This document shows positions 28,021 to 36,460 of a stretch of DNA of 64,000 nucleotides, in pieces (position 1 is the first letter of the stretch; the number at the start of each line of letters is the position of its first letter). The stretch covers positions 16,558-80,557 of the forward strand of contig CAXTBC010000007.1 of NCBI GenBank assembly GCA_964242595.1. Reading direction: 5' to 3'. The translations under genes and the position numbers were made by a program. The DNA is from BOG-908 sp964242595 (GTDB taxonomy: Bacteria > Pseudomonadota > Alphaproteobacteria > Acetobacterales > Acetobacteraceae). The notes beneath the pieces are model-generated. The model did not search any database and was not told the origin of the DNA. It saw only the letters and a list, made by a program, of their open reading frames with translations.

Positions 28021-28047
28021 TTAGCACTCACGGTATTGTAGTGCTGC
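28021..28047 (+). promoter_or_regulatory. CIRCE operator 1 (HrcA site)
   Basis: TTAGCACTC, 9 bp, TAGTGCTGC. The left half is a perfect match to the CIRCE consensus TTAGCACTC-N9-GAGTGCTAA; the right half matches 6 of 9. It overlaps the likely transcription start. Confidence 0.75.
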
Positions 28048-28081
28048 TTACCTCAACATTGAGTATGGTAAACTCTGGACG

Positions 28082-28108
28082 TCAGCACTCTCGTTGTGAG
28101 AGTGCTGA
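28082..28108 (+). promoter_or_regulatory. CIRCE operator 2 (HrcA site)
   Basis: TCAGCACTC, 9 bp, GAGTGCTGA: a perfect 9-bp inverted repeat with the exact CIRCE spacing and one change from consensus in each half. It lies 60 bp before the groES remnant. Confidence 0.82.
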
Positions 28109-28167
28109 CGTCTGCCCTGTGCCGTTGGTCGGTGGGTCGAATACCGCTCCCCTGACGAGCCATTTGC

Positions 28168-28354
28168 GTGCCAAAGTTCTGTCCCGCGCACGATAACATC
28201 GTTATCCACCGCATCACTGCGGAGGAAAAAACGTTAGAAAGCGTTGTCACTTTCGACACAATCATCGAGAAGCTGCGAGGCGATCGCCGTAGGCGCCGGC
28301 GCCCGCACCAAGGCTCGGCCAGATTGTGGCGGTCGACGCAGAGGCGGCGGTCAA
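28168..28354 (+). pseudogene. groES: groES remnant (co-chaperonin Cpn10)
   Basis: From GTG 28168 the frame reads PKFCPAHDNIVIHRITAEEK, matching the GroES start (KFRPLHDRVVVRR...EEKT), then LESVVTFDTIIEKLRG against GGIIIPDTAKEK. A frameshift near 28280 restores EAIAVGAGARTKA and QIVAVDAEAAVK, the next GroES strand. The mobile-loop and core residues are heavily substituted and the last 30-40 codons are missing, so this is a decayed copy. It sits behind intact-looking CIRCE operators. Confidence 0.78.
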
Positions 28355-28655
28355 GTAATCAGCGAGGATCTGAGTATTACGCTTGAGAACGTGACGTTGC
28401 AGTTGTTCGGACGCCTATAAAACTTCGACCGGGAGGGTAACACTACGATTGGAGGTAGCGAGCACGGGAGGTGAATGACGGGCAGCTGCACTCAGATCTG
28501 TAGACAAATCGAGGACACCACCAGCGATTACGACCGCGAAATCTGCTTGAGCGGCTGACCAAGTTGGTCGGCGGCATAGCGGTGATCCGCGTGGGCCGGC
28601 TACTAAAGTTAAAGTCAAGGAGCGCGTCGGCGACGCGCTGCACGCCACGCGCGTG
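28355..28655 (+). pseudogene. groEL: groEL internal remnant (chaperonin Cpn60)
   Basis: Directly after the groES remnant the translation becomes VISEDLSITLENVTLQLFGR, the GroEL apical-domain segment (VISEDLG.KLE.VTL..LGRAK). It then gives CRQIEDTTSDYDRE (QI..QIEETTSDYDRE), LLERLTKLVGGIAVIRVG and a DALHATR segment, with stops and frameshifts between. About 120 codons of roughly 545 are left. The first 270 or so codons were lost in a deletion joining it to groES; the right end stops at an IS5-type fragment. Confidence 0.78.
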
Positions 28656-28659
28656 CCGC

Positions 28660-29165
28660 GCATCTGGTGCAGATATTCGACAGCACCGTGGTGCGCGGCC
28701 ATGTGTCGGCTCCGGCGCAAAAGGGGGTAGCACAATCAGGCGCTCGGCCGCTCAAGCGGGGGGGCATGCAAACTCCACCTCAAGACGGATTTTGACGGCC
28801 TGCCGCTCGACTTTCGCCTGACCGGCGGCGAGGTCAGCGACTGCACGCAGCTCGAGACGTCGCTCGATATCGGCCCCGACATCAAGCCGCGCGCGGTTAT
28901 GACGGACAAAGCCTACGGTTCTAAGCTCAACCGGGCAACATGCCGCAACGAGGCATTTGCCCGGTGATCCCTTAGCGGTCCAATACCAAGGAACGACAGA
29001 AGTTCTTCCCCCCAAGGCGCTCTATAGAGGACGGCCCGCATCGAGCAGGCCATAGGCAAGCTCAATGGTTCAAACGCTTAGCGCTACGCTGCAAGACGAC
29101 GGCAGAAAGCTTCAGCTTAATCGTCGCTTTTGCCTACAGGATGATCTTGGTTAGATCCCTCCACA
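28660..29165 (+). pseudogene. IS5-group transposase remnant that truncates groEL
   Basis: The reading pieces are FDSTVVRGHVS (first catalytic Asp region), KTDFDGLPLDFRLTGGEVSD then QLETSLDIGPDIKPRAVMTD with KAYGSK (second catalytic Asp), GICPVIP, and the closing WFKRLALRCKTTAESFSLIV then AFAYRMILVRSLHTA. The order and wording match IS5/IS1031-group transposases, but at least three frameshifts or stops break it. The left junction with groEL is near 28655-28660. Confidence 0.82.
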
Positions 29166-29503
29166 CGGCCTAGACATTTTCGTCTCGCCGAGTGTTTCGT
29201 GCCAAAGTTCTACAGCTTCCAACCAGACGGATGAGAAGTGTTGTACTCTGAACGAAAGCAGGGTTTAATTGGCTACGGGACAACGGCCCGGCATCGAACC
29301 CTCGTCCTTCGTTGGCTACCGACAACCCCGACCGCGGTAGCGCCTGCTTTTCGCAACAAGGGCGCCCTACTTGTCAGAGGCATCAACACGGCGGAAACGC
29401 TTCGGCAAGAAAGGCCATAAAGACAGGCAGTTCGGGGCGGTAAGCACCCTGACTATTCTGAAAAACTTTTCTGTCCTAACAGTATCAAACAGACGACCGA
29501 TCC
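29166..29503. other. gap between IS5 remnant and thiolase, no gene seen
   Basis: 338 bp. Short open frames on both strands show no recognisable motif, and the composition is less GC-rich than neighbouring genes. Probably further debris of the degenerate region plus the 3' flank of the thiolase gene. Confidence 0.4.
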
Positions 29504-30703
<1,200 letters not shown>

Positions 30704-30713
30704 CGCCGTTGGC

Positions 30714-31370
30714 CTAGCGCGGCATCGTGCGGGCGAGCTGCTTGGAGAACGGCTTGCGACCGCGCTTCTTGGGGCCCGGGAGCTCGGCCGCGTCCTCCTG
30801 CTCCGCCTCGGGCTCGCTCGCCTTGTCCGGGAACTTTGCAAACACGGATGCCGCCGTGTGCTCCGTCCGCCGCCGCGGTTCGCGCGCGGGTTCATGTACA
30901 ACCTCACGTGGTTCCGGAACGCTCTCCTCGATGGGCTCGGCCTCTTCAACCGACTCGGCCGAGTCGGGCGCCTTGCGGCCCAGGCCGAGCTGCTTGGCCA
31001 GGCGAGAGCGATGCTGGGCGTAGCTGGGTGCCACCATGGGGTAGTCAGGCGGCAAGCCCCATTTGTCCCTATACTGGTCGGGCGAGAGGCCGAAGGTGGA
31101 GCGCAGGTGGCGTTTCAGCGTCTTGAGCTTGCGGCCGTCCTCCAGGCAGATGATGTAATCCGGAAAGATCGAGCGCTTGGCTGCAACGAAGGGCTGTTTC
31201 TTTTCGGCGGGCGCAGGGGCGGGTGCCTGGCCCACGTTGCGCAGCGCGCTGTGCACCTGTTCGATCAGCGAAGGCAGCGCGGCCGGGGCAACCTGGTTCT
31301 GCCCGACATGGGCAGCGACGATCTGCACCGTGAGTTCGAGCAGCGTCTTGTCGTGATCTTCAAGGGACAT
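30714..31370 (-). CDS. MucR/Ros-family transcriptional regulator
   Basis: 218 aa from the ATG at 31370 (MSLEDHDKTLLELTVQIVAA), the usual start. The DNA-binding core is conserved: YIICLEDGRKLKTLKRHLRS then TFGLSPDQYRDKWGLPPDYP and MVAPSYAQHRSRLAKQLGLG. Only one cysteine is left in the zinc-knuckle position, so metal binding is uncertain. An acidic linker (EEAEPIEES) and a basic tail (GPKKRGRKPFSKQLA), resembling an AT-hook, extend the C terminus beyond the normal 140-150 aa. MucR proteins repress motility and exopolysaccharide genes, both present here. Confidence 0.85.
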   Translation of the reverse strand: MSLEDHDKTLLELTVQIVAAHVGQNQVAPAALPSLIEQVHSALRNVGQAPAPAPAEKKQPFVAAKRSIFPDYIICLEDGRKLKTLKRHLRSTFGLSPDQYRDKWGLPPDYPMVAPSYAQHRSRLAKQLGLGRKAPDSAESVEEAEPIEESVPEPREVVHEPAREPRRRTEHTAASVFAKFPDKASEPEAEQEDAAELPGPKKRGRKPFSKQLARTMPR

Positions 31371-31559
31371 CTGTATTTTCTCTAGTCTTGCCTGAAGACT
31401 ATAGTCTCGATTCCCAAGTTTCCACAATGGCGGGCGTGCCTTTGTGGTGGATTGCAACTACATGACCGGTATTCGCAACAGTGGCGCCGCCGCTCTACAC
31501 GCCTGATGCGGGTCTTGTCAGGGCCGGCTCGCCCGGCTACATACGCGCTCCCGAAGGCC

Positions 31560-31634
31560 GGGCGCGTAGCTCAGCGGTAGAGCATCGCCTTCACACGGCG
31601 GGGGTCACAGGTTCAATCCCTGTCGCGCCCACCA
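31560..31634 (+). tRNA. tRNA-Val (anticodon CAC)
   Basis: A complete cloverleaf: acceptor GGGCGCG with CGCGCCC, D arm GCTC...GAGC, anticodon stem CGCC/GGCG with loop TTCACAC (anticodon CAC), T arm ACAGG-TTCAATC-CCTGT, and an encoded A-CCA end. Confidence 0.95.
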
Positions 31635-31912
31635 CCACGTGCGCAAGCACAGGTGGCCGGTCCTTCGCGACGGGGTCACTAGGGCGGGCTCTTCGTCTTG
31701 GCGAAGCCGTCTTTGACCTACGTCCGGCTGATTTTGGCAAGTTTGACTATGGACAGGTCCGTGTCGGCTGACACTTGTAAGTCGGCCTGCGGAGTTCGTA
31801 TCAACGGAAGCTCCAAAACAGCATGCACCGAACCGCTGCGGGTCCCGCTGGCACCCTTCACACAGCAGGAAGCTGGAACTCGCAGAACAGGTCACCATCC
31901 GAGCGTTAGGTG
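31635..31912. other. gap after tRNA-Val, no gene seen
   Basis: About 280 bp with no open frame that has a plausible start, ribosome site or family motif. No att-site duplication of the tRNA 3' end was noticed in the window. Confidence 0.4.
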
Positions 31913-32500
31913 TCAGTGATGGAAACCGCCACCGCCATGGAACCCACCACTACCGCCGCCGCCATGGAATCCGCCATAACCACCGCGGCCACCAAAGCCA
32001 CCGCGGAAACCGCCATAGCCGTAGAATCCTCCGTAGCCGAACCCGTAGCCGTAACCGAAAAAGCCGGGGTAGAAGCCGATACCGTACGGATAGCCATAGC
32101 CGCCGCCATAACCATAGCCGCCGCCATAACCATAGCCGCCGCCATAACCATAGCCGCCGCCGTAACCGTAGCCGTCGAACCCGTAGGCACCGGACGGGTA
32201 GGGGTAGCCGAAACCCACGTCGGCCGCAGTCCACGGCACGGGCTGCACCTCATCGCCATGCGCGGCGGCGCATTGCGTATAGCTGGTAAAATACGCCGCC
32301 CACTGCGTGTTGGTGTTCCCTGCCGTGCCCGCGGGTGCGGCCGCCTGCGCCGCCGTGCTGCGGCACGCGGCCTCCTCTTTCTGGAACGTCGGCAGGTCCT
32401 TGCCCGGTCCTGGCACGGCCACCACCGGTGTTACGGCGGCCGCACAACCGCCCAGCGCTAGGGCACCGCCTAGCAGGCTCAGACTACGCATCGTCAACAT
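31913..32500 (-). CDS. Gly/Tyr-rich lipoprotein
   Basis: 195 aa (or 192 from the second ATG at 32491). Lipoprotein signal with lipobox LGGC (GGALALGGCAAAVTP). Residues 20-95 are ordinary, with four cysteines in all (AACRSTAAQ, YTQCAAAHG); the second half is a low-complexity array of YGGGYG and GGF units ending in a HGGGG...HH tail. Between 32099 and 32172 an 18-bp unit coding for YGYGGG repeats four times without spacers. Outer-membrane or periplasmic anchoring is inferred; the function is unknown. Confidence 0.72.
   Translation of the reverse strand: MLTMRSLSLLGGALALGGCAAAVTPVVAVPGPGKDLPTFQKEEAACRSTAAQAAAPAGTAGNTNTQWAAYFTSYTQCAAAHGDEVQPVPWTAADVGFGYPYPSGAYGFDGYGYGGGYGYGGGYGYGGGYGYGGGYGYPYGIGFYPGFFGYGYGFGYGGFYGYGGFRGGFGGRGGYGGFHGGGGSGGFHGGGGFHH
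32099..32172 (-). repeat. in-frame 18-bp tandem repeat inside the Gly/Tyr-rich gene
   Basis: Four head-to-tail copies of CCGCCGCCATAACCATAG (last copy with two changes) encode GYGYGG-type units. Being a multiple of three, copy number can change without a frameshift. Confidence 0.85.
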
Positions 32501-32715
32501 TCAAAAAGGCTCCATTTGGAGGCACAAGCGACACAGCTGAAGATGTGCCCGCTCGGCCAAGCCGCTTGCCCAAGATACGAATGTTTACGTTATGTCACTT
32601 CTTCCGAGGGCTGTGCTTCCGTTCTGCCTGTAACGCTCCGATACGTTGCCGCCTTGAAATCGCCGTAGCGGGCGAGGATGGTCAGGCGTCCATCCAGGAC
32701 ATCGGAGTTCCGCGC

Positions 32716-32949
32716 ATGAAGACCCTCGTATTGACCACGCTCCTGGCCGGCCTCGCCGCAGGCTCGGCCGCAGCCCAGATCGCTCCGCCTGCAGGGCCGG
32801 ACGCCAACCCCGCGACCAACGCCGCTATCGCCCATCACGACCGGGTTGTGGCCCATCGCGCTGCCCGGCACGGCAACTACCACAAGGCGGCGGTGGCCTC
32901 GCACGCGGCCAACGCCGCTGCCACCGACGCGGCGGTAGCCCCGCGCTGA
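32716..32949 (+). CDS. small secreted Ala/His-rich protein
   Basis: 77 aa. The ATG at 32716 begins a strong signal peptide (MKTLVLTTLLAGLAAGSAAA-QIAPP). The mature 57 residues are rich in Ala, His and Asn (ATNAAIAHHDRVVAHRAARH, GNYHKAAVASHAANAA). The His content could bind metal, but no known family is recognised. It stands alone, with about 215 bp to the start of the divergent lipoprotein gene. Confidence 0.6.
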   Translation: MKTLVLTTLLAGLAAGSAAAQIAPPAGPDANPATNAAIAHHDRVVAHRAARHGNYHKAAVASHAANAAATDAAVAPR

Positions 32950-33166
32950 CGCCCACGGGCCGGGCTTCGGCTCGGCCCTAGGTGCCTGAACGCCCGGTTT
33001 CTGTCCCAACACACGGCGCGGAAAGCCATCTGGCGTTGTTTCTGGTGCTCCGAGGTCATGCCCATCGGATCGGAGTACCTGCTCGGACCGATGATACAGG
33101 GGCCCCGGTCCGCTTCGGTGCTCAGAAATACGCCAGCTGCTCCGCCATGCCGCGTCAAACGAACGC

Positions 33167-33661
33167 TTAAGGAGCGTAGGCGTAACCCGGGGCTGGACCA
33201 TAGCCGGGCGGCGGATAACCGTAGGGCGCCTGGTAGCCATTGGGCGCCGCGTAGCCGGAAGGCGCCGGGTAGCCGTAGGGTGCCGGGTAGGCGGGTGGGT
33301 AACGGTATGCCGGAGGGTAGGCGTAGGCAGGTGGGTAGGGATAACCGGGCGCGTAGCCGTAGGATGGCTGGCCCACGTAGGCGGACGGATAGCCGCCTTG
33401 GGGCAAGCCATAGCCGCCGGCATACGGCGGGCGCGAGCCCTGGCTGTAACCATAATCGTAGCCGGGCTGTGCCTGCTCGGGAGCGTAGGCGCCGAGCTGG
33501 TTCTCGTTCAGCCGCTCCACCTCAGAGTCGCCGGTGTCGTTCCCGGCATCGTTGCGGTGGTTCACGTTGCCGTAAGGATTGGTGGCGTTGGCCGCCAGGC
33601 AGGCCGGGGAGAAGGTGGTAGCGGTCCAGGCCAGAACCGCCGCGCGTGCTGCAAACCTCAT
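33167..33661 (-). CDS. Tyr/Pro/Gly-rich secreted protein
   Basis: 164 aa from ATG 33661. Signal peptide MRFAARAAVLAWTATTFSPA, probable cleavage at CLA-AN. A short ordinary stretch (DTGDSEVERLNENQLGAYAP) has the look of the linker seen in small exported acetobacterial proteins; from residue 70 on it is an array of YxPP/PAY/YGYP units. Such Tyr-Pro arrays are found in adhesive or wall-coating proteins; the function is not known. Confidence 0.65.
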   Translation of the reverse strand: MRFAARAAVLAWTATTFSPACLAANATNPYGNVNHRNDAGNDTGDSEVERLNENQLGAYAPEQAQPGYDYGYSQGSRPPYAGGYGLPQGGYPSAYVGQPSYGYAPGYPYPPAYAYPPAYRYPPAYPAPYGYPAPSGYAAPNGYQAPYGYPPPGYGPAPGYAYAP

Positions 33662-33740
33662 GGGCCGCTCCTCTGCTGTGTGCTGCCCGCCGTGCCGGGC
33701 CGGTTGTTGCTTTAGCAGGATGCAGCGGGCCGGGCGAGCT

Positions 33741-33897
33741 TTAAGGAAGGCCAAGGGCTCTGCCCCTGGACCCCGCTAAGGACAAGTCCTTAGAACCTGT
33801 TTGCAAGAGATCCTAAATAGATGGGGGTCTGGGGCCTTGAGGGCCCGTCACGCGACTGCGTGCTGCGCACGACGGGGTTTGGGGCAAAGCCACATGC
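33741..33897. repeat. GC-rich dispersed repeat, family B (full copy)
   Basis: The reference copy: CCAAGGGCTCTGCCCCTGG, CTAAGGACAAGTCCTTAG, AACCTGTTTGCAAGAGATCC, GGGGTCTGGGGCC, then CGTCACGCGACTGCGTGCTG with GCGCACGACGGGG and GGGGCAAAGCC. Four separate hairpins. It lies between two minus-strand genes. Confidence 0.85.
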
Positions 33898-33932
33898 TAG
33901 CCTAAGCTCAAGACTTTAGCCTTTTGTATAGA

Positions 33933-34904
33933 TCAAACCACGTAGTTGTCGGGAAGCTCGCCGGCCAGCACGCTATCGACGCCGTCCAGCACCTTCAGGC
34001 CCATCGCGTCGCGGGTCTCGTGCGTGGCGGTCGCGATGTGGGGCGTCAGCACCACGTTCTCCAGGCCAAGGTAGACGTCAGGCACCTCAGGCTCGCGCGG
34101 GAACACGTCCAGCCCGGCGGCGGCCACGTGACCGCTTTGCAGGGCGGCTGCCAACGCCGCATCGTCCACCAGCGTGCCGCGCGCGGTGTTCACCACGATG
34201 GCACCGCGGGGCAGGGCGGCCAGCCGCGCCGCGTCCAGCCAGCCTTTCGTGTGCTGGCCGCCCGGGGCCAGCAGGCACAACACCTGGCTCGCGGCCAGGA
34301 ACGAGGCGTCGTCGCCGTGGTAGGTGGCGCCAGCCTCGCGGTCCGCGTCCAGCCGGTTGCGGTTGCGGTAGTGCACCTCCATGCCGAAGCCCGCGCCGGC
34401 GATCCTCGCCAGCGCCTGGCCGATGCGGCCCATGCCGAAAATGCCGAGCCGCTTGCCGGAGATGTCGGTGCCCAGGAAGTCTCCCGGCGTCCAGCCGCGC
34501 CAGTTGCCGGCCCGCACCAGCCGTTCGGCGGCCCCCATCTTGCGGGCGGCAGCCAGCATCAGCGCCATGGTAAACTCGGCCGTGGCCTGGGAGAGCACGC
34601 CAGGCGTGTTCACCACCGTGATGCCACGCGCGTTGGCCGCCGCCACGTCGATGTGCTCGGTTCCCACGCTAAACGTGCCGAGCACGCGAACGCTGGCGGC
34701 CAGCGTGCTCAATACCGCCGCGTCGAAGCGGTAGCCCGGGACGCAGATGATTGCGGCCGCGCCATCCGACGCGCCGGCCACCCAGTCCCGCCAGGCAAGC
34801 TGGCCTGGCATGCGCACGGTGTAGGCATCGGCGGCGCGTTCCATCACGGCCGGCGGCAAGAGGTGGGTCAGCAGCAAGATAGGGCGCTGGGCTGGATTCG
34901 GCAC
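33933..34904 (-). CDS. D-2-hydroxyacid dehydrogenase (glyoxylate/hydroxypyruvate reductase type)
   Basis: 323 aa. NAD(P) loop GMGRIGQALARI; catalytic Arg in NTARGTLVDDAAL; catalytic Glu in FPREPEVPD; catalytic His in LTPHIATATHETRDAMG. The GTFSVGTEHIDVAAANARGI stretch with NTPGVL is the usual substrate-domain signature. The family reduces glyoxylate or hydroxypyruvate, or oxidises D-hydroxyacids. It starts about 310 bp from the divergent OmpA-family gene. Confidence 0.9.
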   Translation of the reverse strand: MPNPAQRPILLLTHLLPPAVMERAADAYTVRMPGQLAWRDWVAGASDGAAAIICVPGYRFDAAVLSTLAASVRVLGTFSVGTEHIDVAAANARGITVVNTPGVLSQATAEFTMALMLAAARKMGAAERLVRAGNWRGWTPGDFLGTDISGKRLGIFGMGRIGQALARIAGAGFGMEVHYRNRNRLDADREAGATYHGDDASFLAASQVLCLLAPGGQHTKGWLDAARLAALPRGAIVVNTARGTLVDDAALAAALQSGHVAAAGLDVFPREPEVPDVYLGLENVVLTPHIATATHETRDAMGLKVLDGVDSVLAGELPDNYVV

Positions 34905-35213
34905 GTCGGCTCCTCGGTTTCACAATCATGCAGTCGGGACAAGGCTTTTCGCGATTTGCGGCAGCAGCGGCGTAGACTCGTTACAACCGCGTTGCGGCCG
35001 AGGACCGGAAATCAACGTTAAGTGAGCAACAGCTAGGGACTAGCGGGTGAGGTTCAGGCACTGTGTCAGTTTCGCCACAACGCACGCGATGATGTGGCAA
35101 CCCGGCTCGCGTTGCGTGATCCACCGTCATAGATGCTGCGTTGTCGTCCCGGAAGCCAAGCACGGCGCCTTTGCCACGCCTGGGCCAGAGACAGTGAAAC
35201 AGGAGAGACGTTT
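34905..35213. other. divergent intergenic region, 2-hydroxyacid dehydrogenase / ompA
   Basis: About 310 bp with no supported gene. It should hold the promoters of both divergent genes; no sigma-54, CIRCE or other clear operator was recognised. Confidence 0.4.
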
Positions 35214-36338
35214 ATGAAGCTCAGGAATGCGCTTCTGGTTGCCACCATGTTCGCGGCCCCCGCCGCAGCGCTCGCGCAGCCAGTCACCGGCCCCTATGTC
35301 AGCCTCGGCGCTGGCGTGAACTACATCCAGGACCAGAACATCAGCCGGTTCAACATCCCGGCGCTGGGCGCCTACAGCTACGGCACGGGCAACAACGGCC
35401 ACCTCCGCGTGGACGCCAACATCCTCGGCTCGGCCGCCCTGGGCTACGGCCTCGGCAACGGCTTCCGCCTGGAGCTCGAGGGCAACTACAGCAGCAACAC
35501 GCTGACCTCCCTCAGCAGCCTCAACGGCGGCGGCCGCGAAGAACAGTATTCCGGCTTCGTCAACGTCCTCTACGATTTCGACCTCTCGCCATTCGGCCTG
35601 CCGGTCACCCCGTATGTCGGCATCGGCGCAGGCTACGACCAGGTGAAGTTCGAGAACGGCCGGGCGGCCGGCTACTCCACGGCAGGTGGCGTCGTCTCGC
35701 CGATCTTCATCCGCGAGACCAACACTCAGGGCAACTTCGCCGCCCAGGGCATCCTCGGCGTTGCTTACAACGTTAGCTACATCCCCGGCCTGGCCCTCAC
35801 CCTCGAAGGCCGCGTCTCGTCGATCCCCGAGACTCAGGACTACCACGGCCAGTTCTTCGCGCCCGGTGTTGCCACCCGCGTGAACTTCCGCACCGACTAC
35901 ACGATCAACTATCAGGGCCTGGCCGGCATCCGTTACGCGCTGTTCACCCCGACGCCGCCGACGCCGCCTGCGCCCGCCCAGGTTCAGGCGCCGCCGCCGG
36001 TCCAGCCTGCCCGGACCTATTTGGTGTTCTTCGACTGGGACCGTGCGGACCTGACCGCGCGCGCGCGTCAGATCGTGTCCGAAGCCGCCCAGGCCTCGAC
36101 CCACGTCCAGACGACGCAGATCGAAGTCAACGGCTACACCGACCTGTCGGGCACCGCCGCCTACAACCAGCGCCTGTCCGTCCGCCGCGCCCAGAGCGTG
36201 GAAGCCGAACTGGTTCGCGACGGCGTGAACCGCAGCGAGATCGGCATCCACGGCTTCGGCGAGAGCAACCCTCTCGTGCAGACCGCCAAGGGTGTGCGCG
36301 AGCCGCAGAACCGCCGCGTGGAAATCATCCTCAAGTAA
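35214..36338 (+). CDS. OmpA-family outer-membrane protein (copy 1)
   Basis: 374 aa. The ATG at 35214, with AGGAGAGAC upstream, begins a signal peptide (MKLRNALLVATMFAAPAAAL-AQP). Residues about 24-245 are the eight-strand beta-barrel (GPYVSLGAGVNYIQDQNI, FRLELEGNYSS, YVGIGAGYDQVKF). A Pro-rich hinge (TPPTPPAPAQVQAPPPVQ) leads to the peptidoglycan-binding OmpA domain: VFFDWDRADLTARARQIV, VNGYTDLSGTAAYNQRLSVR, GFGESNP. It anchors the outer membrane to peptidoglycan. A terminator follows, then a paralogue. Confidence 0.93.
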   Translation: MKLRNALLVATMFAAPAAALAQPVTGPYVSLGAGVNYIQDQNISRFNIPALGAYSYGTGNNGHLRVDANILGSAALGYGLGNGFRLELEGNYSSNTLTSLSSLNGGGREEQYSGFVNVLYDFDLSPFGLPVTPYVGIGAGYDQVKFENGRAAGYSTAGGVVSPIFIRETNTQGNFAAQGILGVAYNVSYIPGLALTLEGRVSSIPETQDYHGQFFAPGVATRVNFRTDYTINYQGLAGIRYALFTPTPPTPPAPAQVQAPPPVQPARTYLVFFDWDRADLTARARQIVSEAAQASTHVQTTQIEVNGYTDLSGTAAYNQRLSVRRAQSVEAELVRDGVNRSEIGIHGFGESNPLVQTAKGVREPQNRRVEIILK

Positions 36339-36364
36339 TCGCAGCGACCCGACGACAACACGAC

Positions 36365-36399
36365 AAGGGGGAGGGCCAGCGCGGTCCTCCCCTTTTTTC
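36365..36399 (+). terminator. Rho-independent terminator after ompA copy 1
   Basis: GGGGGAGG, loop CCAGCGCGGT, CCTCCCC, followed by six T. It separates the two ompA-like genes transcriptionally. Confidence 0.88.
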
Positions 36400-36460
36400 A
36401 TGGCGGCAGTGGAATTAGTCACCTATGCCGCTGTGCAGACGCCCTGGGAGACTGCCCACC

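Noticed and set aside
31560..31634. tRNA-Val as an integration site of a mobile island
   Set aside because: No integrase gene and no repeat of the tRNA 3' end were seen in the window.
32099..32172. Possible CRISPR-like array
   Set aside because: The 18-bp units are head to tail with no spacers and are in frame in the Gly/Tyr-rich gene: a coding tandem repeat.
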